Shown: piece after piece, positions 54,862 through 64,000 of the stretch
Layout: the number at the start of each line of letters is the position of its first letter
Position numbering within the stretch: the stretch's first letter is position 1
Assembly (NCBI RefSeq): GCF_048544455.1
Contig: NC_133534.1
Span: forward strand, 39,184,217-39,248,216
Source: Silene latifolia
Taxonomy: Eukaryota; Streptophyta; Magnoliopsida; Caryophyllales; Caryophyllaceae
DNA length: 64,000 bases
Direction: 5' to 3'
Program-made: the position numbers and the translations under genes
Notes under the pieces: generated by a model
The model's input: the letters and a program-made list of their open reading frames with translations, nothing else
What the model was told of the DNA's origin: nothing
The model's database searches: none

Positions 54862-56538
54862 TCAAGTTGCTCAAATGGCGGCTCAAAATCCTTCAAAACA
54901 GTCCGGTCTTCCTCTTCAAGGTAAACAAGTACATGAGCAAGTTAACACTATTTCTTTAAGGAGTGGTACTTCTTATCAAGGTCCGGACGTGCCCACTAAT
55001 GATGATGAAGTTCCCTACATGCATCCTAAGGGATTGGGTAATTTGGAGCTAAGTGACGATGAAAAAGAAATTGACGAAACTGAAACACGAGATTTGAAGA
55101 AAAGCGAGAAAAACAAAAAAGACGGATCTGCAGAGGATCCTCGATCGAGTAGGACAAGGCTCGATGGAAGAACCAAGATACTCGATAGAGTTCACCTCGG
55201 GCTCGATCGAGGAACCCCCCCTGATGGTGATTTTTCGCGTGTTTCAGCTACGGCATTGGGCAAAAGTAGGTTCCTTGATCAAGTGACTACTGGACTCGAT
55301 CAAGGCACTCCTGTTACTGATGATGATGCTTCCAAACGTACTCCTAATGCAAAAGCAGCCGAGCCAATCAAAATTCAAGTACTTTTTCCTCAAAGATTGC
55401 AGAAATCCAAACTTGAACAACAATTTGGAAGGTTCATGGAGGTAGTAAAGAATATTCAAGTGATAGTGCCATTTACTGAATTGGTAACTCAAGTGCTGGC
55501 TTATGCTAAGTTTCTGAGAGAAATTTTGTCAAACAAGCGGTCTTTTGATGAAGTGGAGACTGTCGAGTTCACTCATGAATGCTACGCCGCATTACAAGCC
55601 AATTCTCCACCTAAGCTTAAGGATCCAGGGAGTTTTTCTATTCCTTGTACTATAGGCCCTTTAACTATTGACAATTTATGTGATTTAGGAGCGAGCACCA
55701 GTGTCATACCATATAAAATTTGCAATCAATTAAATATGACTAAGCTTAAATGTACTAACATGACTATTTAATTGGTTGACAGGTCTATTAAGCACTCTAT
55801 GGGTATCTTAGAGGATGTGCCAGTTGAGATAGGGAAATGTTTCATTCCAGTCGACTTTGTAGTGATAGATATAGCTGAAGATTCTCTTGTTCCTATTATT
55901 CTAGGACGACCATTCTTGCATACAGCGGGGCGGTTATAGATGTTAGGCATGTGAGTCTTACGTTCAACATTGGAGATGATACTATCACTTTTGGTCTTGA
56001 CAGAGCATCACGTCCTCCTAATTTAAGAGCTTCTTGTCATATGATTAATGCTCTTGATCCTACTTTTTATGATTCCCCTGCTTTATGTTTTGACAGGAAT
56101 CCACCTAACGCCCCTGCTGTTGCGTCATATCCATGGAGCAAGAAAGTTGATGAGATAGAGAAATTGATATATGGAGATGAACCGTCTCCTGAGATGGTTT
56201 ACAGCTGTGATGAGAGTGTTGACATAGAAGCCGAGTTGGATGCCTTGGAAGCTGGGATTTTCAGAGAGGAGCCAGCCAAAGTTTTTGATGAAACTCCTAT
56301 GACGGATGAAGTGCCCTATCTCCTACCAAGTGATGGTGACTTGAAGAACGATGAACATTGCTCATATTTTACATTAGACTTTGAGTTTGATGAGCACGAA
56401 CTTTATTTGTCATTTATTTTATCTTGGACTATTTATTGGTGCTACTTATGCTTGTGTGTAGCACCCGCTCTACTTTTTGATTTACTATTACGAGCTTTAA
56501 GTTGTATTGATTGTGCTTTGAATGACATTTGTTTTTAA
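54862..56538 (+). pseudogene. Element A Gag C-terminus, protease and hydrophobic C-terminal extension
   Basis: The frame resumes after element C (TQVAQMAAQNPSKQSG). A linker at 55140-55310 is built on CTCGATCGAG-type palindromes and reads as repeats such as LDRVHLGLDRGTP and LDQVTTGLDQGTP. Retropepsin follows (NLCDLGASTSVIPY; GILEDVPVEIGKCF; PIILGRPFLHTAG), with a TAA stop at 55769 and a frame change near 55930. After protease the frame (55951-56538) becomes acidic and ends in a membrane-like stretch (LYLSFILSWTIYWCYLCLCV and onward). No RT follows. Protease would mature Gag; the hydrophobic tail is unexplained. Confidence 0.8.
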
Positions 56539-58035
56539 ATGCAGAATTGCTCGCCAGATGGTGACTCAATCGAGTGCTGGCAGGCTCGATCGAGTAACCA
56601 AGCTTTTTGGGTCAGTAACATAGCCAGACGATGATAGAATTTGCACGGTTGATATTTCCCTTATTTTTGTAGCTGGTTTGGGGGAATTTCTACGCTCTTA
56701 CTCGGTATTCTCTTCCCTTATATCTTCTTTTATTGTAATATCCTTAGTTATTTTCCCATTCCTTTTGTTAGGTGTGTCCTCTAGGTTGCTGGTGATTTTT
56801 GTGTGATTGCTATGTTGTAGGGCGTCACAATGAGGACACTGTGATATTTAGGTTTGGGGGAGGAGTTTAATTATGTTGCATGCCTTTATTTTATCGTTGT
56901 GTGCTTTTATATCAAAAATCCATAAAAATTAAAAAATTTCAAAACACAAAACATGTTTTTCCTCTATTTTAGGTCGAGTCTTGGTGAATTTAATAATAAG
57001 AGGTTAAATTGCATTGTTTTTGCATTTGAATCCCATATAGTTGTCTATGTACATTGTTTTGACCCGTTATTCGTGAAAACAAAGCTCATAATTCAAGTCT
57101 TGACCGTATTGACATGCCTTATATTAATTAGATTTGATACAATTATGTTGGTAAACTACTTAAATTCTGAGATCTATAGAGCTTCATAGGCCAGGAACAT
57201 CAATAAACTGGTCTCATTTGTCAAATAGGCTTAAGTGTGGTTTCTCCTTGTGGAATATGTAATATCAAACTGCATAAGTGTGACATTGGTTTCTTGATAC
57301 CTTGTATTGGAAAAAGAAAAAAATATGAAGCAAAAGAAAAAAAAAAGAAAAAAATCGAAAAAAAGAGAATTGAAAGAAGAAAAGAAACGAAAATTGATTG
57401 CTTCATTTGGTTTTGTCAAGGATCAAGAGGATGGTCACTAGAGTCTAATGCATATTTGGAGAGTGCTTCATAAGCTCTCATGTGTTGTAAAGTTGAGATG
57501 ATTTCTCTAGATGGGTTGTATTCATATTTACTTTTGTTTAGAATTTGTTTTGGTTTAGTGCTGCGACTACCACCTTAGCTTCACATATCCATAACGTGCT
57601 TTGCCACAAACAATTTCTATCCCATTAACCCATTTGCCACCCTTATTGTCCTTGATACATGTACTTTTGTCTACATATTGTGATTGCATATTAGTTGGAG
57701 AAATAATCTCTATCACATTAGATTGCATGCATGTTTCATAAGTTGGGTGAGTGTTTCTACTTTTTTCTATCTTCACATATAACTCACCCTTTCATACTTA
57801 TGGGTGCATGAGTGAAATCCACGAGAATCCGACTAATTTGTCTTGCAAAATCGAAAGGTATTTGGCATTTGTCTATAGTATGGTGACATGAGACTTGAGC
57901 TGCGTTTTCTATTTCCCGTACCTTTAAATTTGTTTTATTGGTACACTTTGGTCACTGCTTTGTTACAGATACGGATAGCTTGGGATTTGTACGTGCATCA
58001 ACATTAGCTCTGCTTTGCTCGAGAACAAGCAAAGA
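56539..58035 (+). other. 3' non-coding region of element A
   Basis: Contains CTCAATCGAG and CTCGATCGAG palindromes (56566-56600), purine motif 1 (about 56827-56868, GAGGACACTGTGATATTTAGG then TTTGGGGGAGG), a purine-rich tract (57310-57392), the conserved core (about 57683-57745, CACATTAGATTGCATGCATG), and purine motif 2 before the LTR. The same order occurs in B and C. Confidence 0.7.
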
Positions 58036-58052
58036 GATGGTTTGGGGGAGTT
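58036..58052 (+). promoter_or_regulatory. Polypurine tract of element A
   Basis: GAGATGGTTTGGGGGAGTT immediately before the 3' LTR, preceded by GAGAACAAGCAA. Confidence 0.85.
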
Positions 58053-59037
58053 TGATGAGTCATAATTATATACATATTTATGTCTCCCCTTAATTACTTT
58101 TGATACGATTTTCGTGCTAATTAATGTTAATTACATGCCTTTTATGTTAGAATGTTGATACTTTCGCTATTTGATGTTTAATGCAGGAATTATGCATTTG
58201 AGGAGCAAAGAAATGAAATGGACATCGCGGAGTTGGCATGAAGGAATACACGAAGCATGGCACGGGAATCCATAAGAATGAAGGAAGAGAAATTAAGAAG
58301 ACTGCACGAAGAAAAGAGCAGAAACAAGTGATGCCTCGATCAGCTATGGCCGGGCTCGATCGAGGAAGTTGGTGACTCGATCGAGTAAGATAAGGCTCGA
58401 TCGAGGAACCACTTATCTCCATATTTTCCGCAAATTTCCTTAAGTCGGTTATATTTTACTATAAATACCTAAACCGTACCCTAGTTTATTGGACGCTTTA
58501 TTTTACTTAGTTTCGTATTGCTACCCTAGAAAACTCTCAAAATACTTTTAGTTTAGATTATTGTTCTTACTTTTGGTTCTAAATTCCGTTCTTCATTATT
58601 CGTTAAGGTACTTAATCTTTCCTCATTAATTATTTATTTAGTTCATACTATTATTTCTTTGTTCTTATTTATTGTCTTTAATTATGTCTTCATCAATTAT
58701 TGTTGTTGTTCTTCCCTTTAATATGAGTAGCTAATTCTCTTATCTAGGGTGAATGGGGATCTAGGTTGTTAGAAGGGGGAATTAATTAATGAATTGATAG
58801 TTAAAATTGCTTATTCGTTGTTGTTCAGGTTATTGTTCTTCATCTAGTTGGTTAATTACTGGCCAAGGTTAATTGACTAGTATAGCAAATTAAAACTTTC
58901 ACCGACTGGGTTAGAATCAATATAGGCTGCGATAACTGAATAGAAATAATTTAATGATAGCGACCCTATCAATATTATTGTTTACAGTCTTTACTCTATC
59001 TGCAATTAGTTGTTAGCAAACAAACAATCAAAACCCC
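58053..59037 (+). repeat. 3' LTR of element A, truncated
   Basis: Matches 20238-21349, with an internal deletion of about 150 bp near 58965 and loss of the final roughly 165 bp. TATAAATA at 58460-58467. The CTCGATCGAG block is at about 58336-58410. Confidence 0.9.
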
Positions 59038-59281
59038 CATAAATAGCATTGTAGAGTTAATTTTTATAGTAAAGTAAAAATAGTTTAGACAAAAATAACT
59101 TAACTTAAAGTGTCTTTTGATGGTAATAAACTTTCATTTTCCACCTCTTACTAATATTGTATTAATACATTATAACATTAAATTACAAGTACAGTTAATT
59201 TATGCAATTAATTTAATGAGAATGTCTTTTTATAAAGCAAAACTAAAAAATACTGTGCTATAGCACGAGGATCTATACTAG
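59038..59281 (+). mobile_element. Helitron 3' end fragment
   Basis: A perfect 12-bp palindrome GTGCTATAGCAC at 59255-59266, an 11-nt spacer, then CTAG followed by T (59278-59282). This is the same hairpin-spacer-CTRR layout as at 5600-5629. The 5' part is missing; the sequence starts abruptly where the Athila LTR is truncated. Confidence 0.65.
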
Positions 59282-59282
59282 T

Positions 59283-60340
59283 TATATTATTAAGCACATA
59301 ATAATATCTACACTTATTTTTGTTTTCATTGTCATTCTAGTGGTTTTATTACCATTAGATCTGATGATTCTTGGGCATCTCTATGTGATTGTTATTCTCT
59401 TTTACTACTATAAAATCTTCTCATCTCCCTTAGTTTTCACAAATCTTAAACCACATATATACAATCATTTCTTCTTCCTACTTTCTATACTATTGAGAAC
59501 AGTTCTTACATCTTTCTCTAGAGTGCACCAAAGTCCGGAAAGAGGCGTTAACCCTGAAGTCGGTCACCAAAGAACCCAGACGCACCATTGTGGAGGTCTA
59601 ACTGACTTAGGGCAGTGATCGTTCACGTCATCTAAATTTAACCGGTCAGATAAGTTCATATTCCTGACATATTAGAAACATCCTTACCCATTATTATCTA
59701 CATTCGATACCACATCCATCATCGTTCTAGTACACACACTTCATACAATAAATAATACTCTGTTATTGTAACATTATATGAATTGTCAATCAACCAGAGA
59801 AATTACCTATTAATCAAGTCACAATATAGAGAAAATAGGCTACCGCTTAATAGTAAACCATATTAAGATTAAAATCATTCTCTAAAACATCCTCAAAGTA
59901 TAAAATAATTATTTAATGACCCAAAACTTACATTATTTGTATAAGACACTACTAGCATGTTCAAATGAGTCCTTGACTTTGTTATAAATTAATAATATCA
60001 ACTATCAAAATTATACCATAACCAGTATGATCATAATCATCAATTTTATCAACAATGGTCAATTAATAATAAATATTAAACATTGATATTAAAATCAAAC
60101 ATCCACAAAGCTAATAATATAACCACTATTATCAACATCTTTAACTCATACATAGTTTGAACCTTTACAATTTAATGAACCATTATTTATATAATAATCA
60201 TGACCATGATCAGTTAAAATCAATCAACAACAAAAAAGTGAAAAGACGGTAAAAACATTCACCTTTATAATACATGTACATACCATTTACCATCATATCG
60301 CATCACACATATATAATCATCATTATTCATTAACAAAATG
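59283..60340. other. Intergenic, no gene seen
   Basis: AT-rich. The segment 59400-59620 has a TATA-like ACTATAAAAT and a GC-richer stretch (CACCAAAGTCCGGAAAGAGG ...) that could be a decayed LTR, but no partner or ends are visible. Confidence 0.45.
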
Positions 60341-60345
60341 TAATT

Positions 60346-60480
60346 GAAGATGCCAAAAATGTCTTAGTCAAGTGCTTAAGAGTTAAGACAGAGGTTTTGT
60401 GGACAATAAGTTCCATGTTCGAATCCTCCTCCCCTCTATTGTAATACGATTAAGTGCGCGTTTCGTTAGACGAAAAAAAT
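60346..60480 (+). mobile_element. tRNA-derived SINE, copy 1 of a tandem pair
   Basis: Box A-like TAGTCAAGTGC at 60365-60375 and box B GTTCGAATCC at 60417-60426. It ends GTTAGACGAAAAAAA. TAATTGAAGATG occurs just before it and again before copy 2, fitting a target duplication. Confidence 0.75.
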
Positions 60481-60482
60481 AT

Positions 60483-60606
60483 AATTGAAGATGTCTTAGT
60501 CTAGTGGTTAAGATAGAGGTATTGTGGACAATGGGTCTTAGATTCAAATTTTCCCTCTCCTCTATTGTAATGTGACTAAGTGCGCATTTCGTTAGACAAA
60601 AAAATA
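60483..60606 (+). mobile_element. tRNA-derived SINE, copy 2
   Basis: A clean box A TAGTCTAGTGG (60497-60507), a degenerate box B AGATTCAAATT (about 60540), and the tail GTTAGACAAAAAAA. About 85% similar by eye to copy 1 and to the remnant at 20149-20237. Confidence 0.75.
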
Positions 60607-60895
60607 TGTCATAAATGTAAAATACTTTCAACAATGTCATAATACTTTATAAGAATACAACATACTCACAAATAATGATTAGTGAAACAAATAACAAAGT
60701 TGCACCCATTGTTGTATTATAATCAAACATCATCATATTTTGATGATACCTACACCCATCCATTATCTCTATGAAAGAAACAAAAAAATATGTTTCATCT
60801 TGGCAGAATACAACAATAAATCAATGTCCACAAATTTAAAACATTTTTATGCATGACGACGAAATTTAGCATTGATTGGGCATAAAAAGAAAATA

Positions 60896-63190
60896 GGATG
60901 ATTTTTAATTCGGGTGCCCCATGTTTGGAAAAATTCCAATTAGGGTGCCTAAGGTATGTGTAATCACATTTTAAGTACATAAGGTTTATACTTGGTTTCA
61001 ATTTGGGTGCCTCACATTTGCGTAGTTCTAATTTAGATACCTCATATATCAATCTTATATTCAATATGGGTACCTCATTATTGCTTTCGTTTTCTCCATC
61101 TTTCTACCATTTCTAGGATGTCCGCAAATATCTCTTGCATTTAGAACTTGTGCCATTAAATTCCCGAGATCATAATCTTGTGTGTTTTATGAATATTTTG
61201 AGTTTTTAATAAGAGAAATTGTTCCTTCTGAGTACTCGATTATAGCTTTTCTTTGTTGATATATGGAGTGTTGCTACCAAGCATATTATGCCAGAACCTT
61301 TCAATGATTAGAATGCAGAGTTGTCTCGGTTGTTGAAAAATTTGAAGCAGCTTTCTTTTGATGTTCATTGAATCTAATTCCGACACCTTGATATGGGAAC
61401 CCCAAGAGTTCGCGTTTAATGTTCGGTTTATAAGATAGAGCCCAGGGGACTACTCCTCTGCACGATGATTGGATGTCGCAGCCTAATCAAAGATAAATAC
61501 CCTAGACACAAATGAATGTAGTAATAGGGGTCGAACACAAGGAGACGGGAGTTGCTATATAAGTTGTTATGGGGTGAATTCTATCTAGGTCGGTTATCGA
61601 CTGATTATATAATTGGGTTTGTAAACAATAACAATAAAGGAAGAGTCTAGGAAGGTCGGATCACACATGCAAATTATGTAAATGCTCAAATTAAACATAG
61701 GAGTTGATAATATCGTTAATTGTTTAGGCTTAAAGACAACAACATCTCGGCCTTATTGTCAACCATAGATCAGGTCCTATCGAACTCTCTTTATGACTAG
61801 GTTGTTTACTAAAACATGCTTAGTCTAATTCAATTTCGTGCCTCTCGACTTATAAAAGTGGATTAACAAGTTTAATCTAAGATAGTGATCATTTATCAAA
61901 GATTAACAATACAAAGCAAACATGTGATAGAAACTTTAAATCGATTACTATAACATCTTAAGTCAACAATTGCAAAAACTTTTTGTGCATGGCTTCCCTG
62001 ATTCCCTAGACAAAGTAAACTACTCTTGCATAATGTAAACTAAATTAATGACAAATGATAAAGTAAACATGACAACTAACTAATAATGGAAATGACAAAG
62101 GAAATAACAAAACAATACAAGAAATAGAATTACCTCAACAAAGGAAATGAACTTGGAAATGAAGAACAAGATAGAACAAATGAGAATGACTTGTAAATGA
62201 ACTTGGAATATAAATTGAAATGCTTAAAGAAATGTTTGTAACAAGTAAAGGAATGCTTAAAGAAAATCTAATCTAAACTACATTTTATTCTGAAAACTAA
62301 GACTAAAGCGTATGGAAAAATGTGTGGAATTGTATGGATACAACACCCTTTATATAGGACCAAGGGGAGTAACGGAAATAAAGTAAAAGGGGCTAACCTC
62401 GATCGGGGACACCACACCCCGATCGGGGTCGTGATGTTTTATGATTTTCTCTTAAATCCGTCTTTAATTGCATGAGGAATCCAATGTGAGTTATTAATCC
62501 ATCTTTAATCCTCCGGTTAATTACACAATGAGCATCCTAAGAGCATCCTAAATTTGGCATTATCCACATGAACTTGGACTTCTTTTTTGGGCTTTATTTT
62601 GTATGATCATTTTGCATATCAACCCAAGCTTCATACTTCTTACTCGGGCTTGGAAATTACCAAAATACCCTTCCGAGGTCATGTGCTTGCTACTTTGTCG
62701 GGAAAAAGCTACTAAAAGCTTAGTTTCCCACAAAACACAATGAAACAAGCAAACACAACTACAACATGGAATTAGCTCACAAACACATTAATAGAAGTGC
62801 GATAATCAAATAAACCGAGCTAAAATAGGGGGTTAAAGTATATATAAAATGGACTTATCACACGACTTTGTGTCGTCTCCATATGTTGACTTCTTGTTTA
62901 TCTCTATGTTCACCTATGTTTCTGTTCACACCCTAAAGAGCTTCACCTGTTAAAATAAAAAATTGCTTTCAGTCGACGTTGTTCAATTTTTTAATTTTTT
63001 TTCTTGCCTTTTAGTAATTGTGATGTTGATGAGGTACCCATATTGAAAATAAGATTGATATATGATGTACCCAAATTGGAACCATGCAAATGTGAGGCAC
63101 CCAAAATGGAACCAAGTCTAAATCTTGGGTACCGAAAATGGGATTACACATACCTCAGGCACCCTAGGGCACCCGAATTGCAAATTATCC
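60896..63190. mobile_element. MULE (non-autonomous) with about 185-bp inverted repeats, host of a solo LTR
   Basis: The left end GGATGATTTTTAATTCGGGTGCC and the right end, read inverted, GGATAATTTGCAATTCGGGTGCC pair over about 185 bp (to about 61080 and from about 63020). The 9-bp duplication AAGAAAATA is exact (60887-60895 and 63191-63199). A 9-bp target and long inverted repeats indicate Mutator-like elements. Without the inserted LTR it is about 900 bp, with no transposase. The segment 61090-61460 is not repeat-like and might be captured host DNA. Confidence 0.85.
61467..62860 (-). mobile_element. Solo LTR related to element C
   Basis: A 1394-bp LTR with TGATTGG..ACTTATCA ends and the exact duplication CACGA (61462-61466 and 62861-62865). 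It shares with the element C LTR its start region (AAAGATAAAT.CCCTA.ACACAA, AATGTAGTAATAGGG), the middle (GCTTAGTCTAATTCAATTTCG) and the end (ACCGAGCTAAAAT). It is clearly diverged. It carries a CTCGATCGGGG / CCCCGATCGGGG pair near 62398-62435 and a minus-strand TATATA box at about 62351. No internal part remains, which indicates LTR-LTR recombination. Confidence 0.88.
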
Positions 63191-63199
63191 AAGAAAATA

Positions 63200-64000
63200 A
63201 ATCCTAATTTGATAATGTCATTATATCAAGTATGTTGTTTGTAGTATATGCAAACTAACGAACCGCACAAATACCACGCAAGATAAAAATTCCAACCAGT
63301 TTTTTCATACGATTTTAATATAAAATGGTGAAACATACCTTACAATTGGTGTACACATGAAATTCTCACTTAACTTTTTACGTATCTTTTCATGAAACCA
63401 TTATCCTAGCCTTTTAGAAACCCGTATACCGATCCCATTATTAGTTCCATAAACCTTTAACATTGTCGTTTTACACACCGATTTTGATCATTTAAAAAAC
63501 AATTCTTGAAGGTTGTTGGTTCTTAGGGATTAAGCAACAATGTCGGAAATCGTAGCGGGACAATCAAACAGAATATAAATTATATCTCCTGGACATATGG
63601 TAGAATGATACACGAAATGCTTTCCTACAAGAATTGTTCATCCTTATTACATGCCCTGGGTTTCACGAAAACTGTACAATTTCCCTCTCCTTATGGCACC
63701 AAAAGAAGAGATCGACTACTAATGTATGAAATATTAATATACAATAACAATTAAAGATGGTGAAATCCATTGATGTAGTTTCAATGGAGTTAAATTGATA
63801 ATGATCAAGTACGTTTTTTTCTTTTCTTTTGTTATATTTTATGATTCACAATCCACTATAATCTTATATAGTAGTTAAATATGATAATTCCAAAACAAAA
63901 CAAAAGGAACAAAACAAAGAGGAACGAAACCAAGACAAACAAAACCAAGAGGAACGAAATAATTACCAAATTAGGTGACTTGATCCTTTTACTAAACCGC
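63200..64000. other. Intergenic, no gene seen
   Basis: AT-rich. The last 100 bp contain about four loose repeats of AACAAAACCAAGAGGAACGA (63890-63960). No coding frame or RNA gene seen. Confidence 0.5.

Larger units (their letters stand above)
20238..59037 (+). mobile_element. Element A: non-autonomous Athila-lineage retrotransposon, outermost of the nest
   Basis: The LTRs at 20238-21515 and 58053-59037, a tRNA-Asp-type primer site at 21520-21537 and a polypurine tract before 58053 define it. Removing insertions B and C leaves about 6.9 kb. Coding pieces at 21637-22590, 29125-29532 and 54862-56538 join into Gag, zinc knuckle, protease and a C-terminal acidic/hydrophobic extension. No RT, RNase H or integrase exists between protease and LTR, so it needs helper enzymes. 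The 3' LTR is truncated, so no target duplication can be read. Confidence 0.88.

Overview
This is transposon-dominated intergenic DNA from a eudicot nuclear genome. I see no host protein-coding gene, rRNA or tRNA gene. Retrotransposon lineages, SINEs, MULEs, a Stowaway element and Helitron ends all fit a large plant genome. The element types recall Caryophyllales (Silene/beet relatives), but that is only an inference from family style.

Left third (1-18419). AT-rich DNA carries two or three foldback MITEs, including a Mutator-like one with a 10-bp target duplication at 1779-2222. It also has a candidate non-autonomous Helitron (3373-5629) containing a SINE and a long AT microsatellite, and a Stowaway MITE (5637-5727). 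A solo LTR (6268-18419; TSD TCGTG) is split by a Tat-lineage Ty3/gypsy element on the minus strand (6407-14673; TSD GTTTC; here 'element F'). F kept gag, protease and an archaeal-type RNase H but lost reverse transcriptase and integrase. It carries an opposite-strand gene of the 'putative gypsy type transposon' family and a higher-order minisatellite.

Centre (20238-59037) is a four-element nest resolved by exact target duplications. The host is an Athila-lineage element on the plus strand (A; LTRs 20238-21515 and 58053-59037), which encodes Gag and protease but no RT or integrase. Into its gag went element B (minus; 22596-29119; TSD AGTAA) and element C (minus; 29533-54856; TSD GATAC), both non-autonomous Athila relatives. 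Into one LTR of C went element D (plus; 30894-50420; TSD GATAG), a 19.5-kb Tat/Ogre-like element with gag, protease, RT, two RNase H domains and integrase. D also carries two antisense genes with plant-mobile-domain similarity, one of them split into about eight exons by canonical introns.

Right end (59038-64000) has a Helitron 3' terminus, tandem SINE copies, and a MULE with long inverted repeats (60896-63190; 9-bp TSD). That MULE contains a solo LTR (61467-62860; TSD CACGA) related to element C.

Patterns across elements are the most interesting result. (1) Each family carries its own short palindrome (CTCGATCGAG, GTCGATCGAC, CCCCGATCGGGG, GCAGC..GCTGC, CCTCGGCCGAGG) in LTRs and internal DNA, and LTR pairs differ most at those blocks. 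(2) A, B and C share a 3' non-coding layout with two GGGGGAG purine motifs flanking a purine tract and a conserved core. (3) Both Tat elements carry antisense genes with their own TATA boxes and/or introns, ending in coiled coils. D has the only complete set of enzyme domains, and even D has frameshifts and stops. A, B, C and F would need enzymes from elsewhere.
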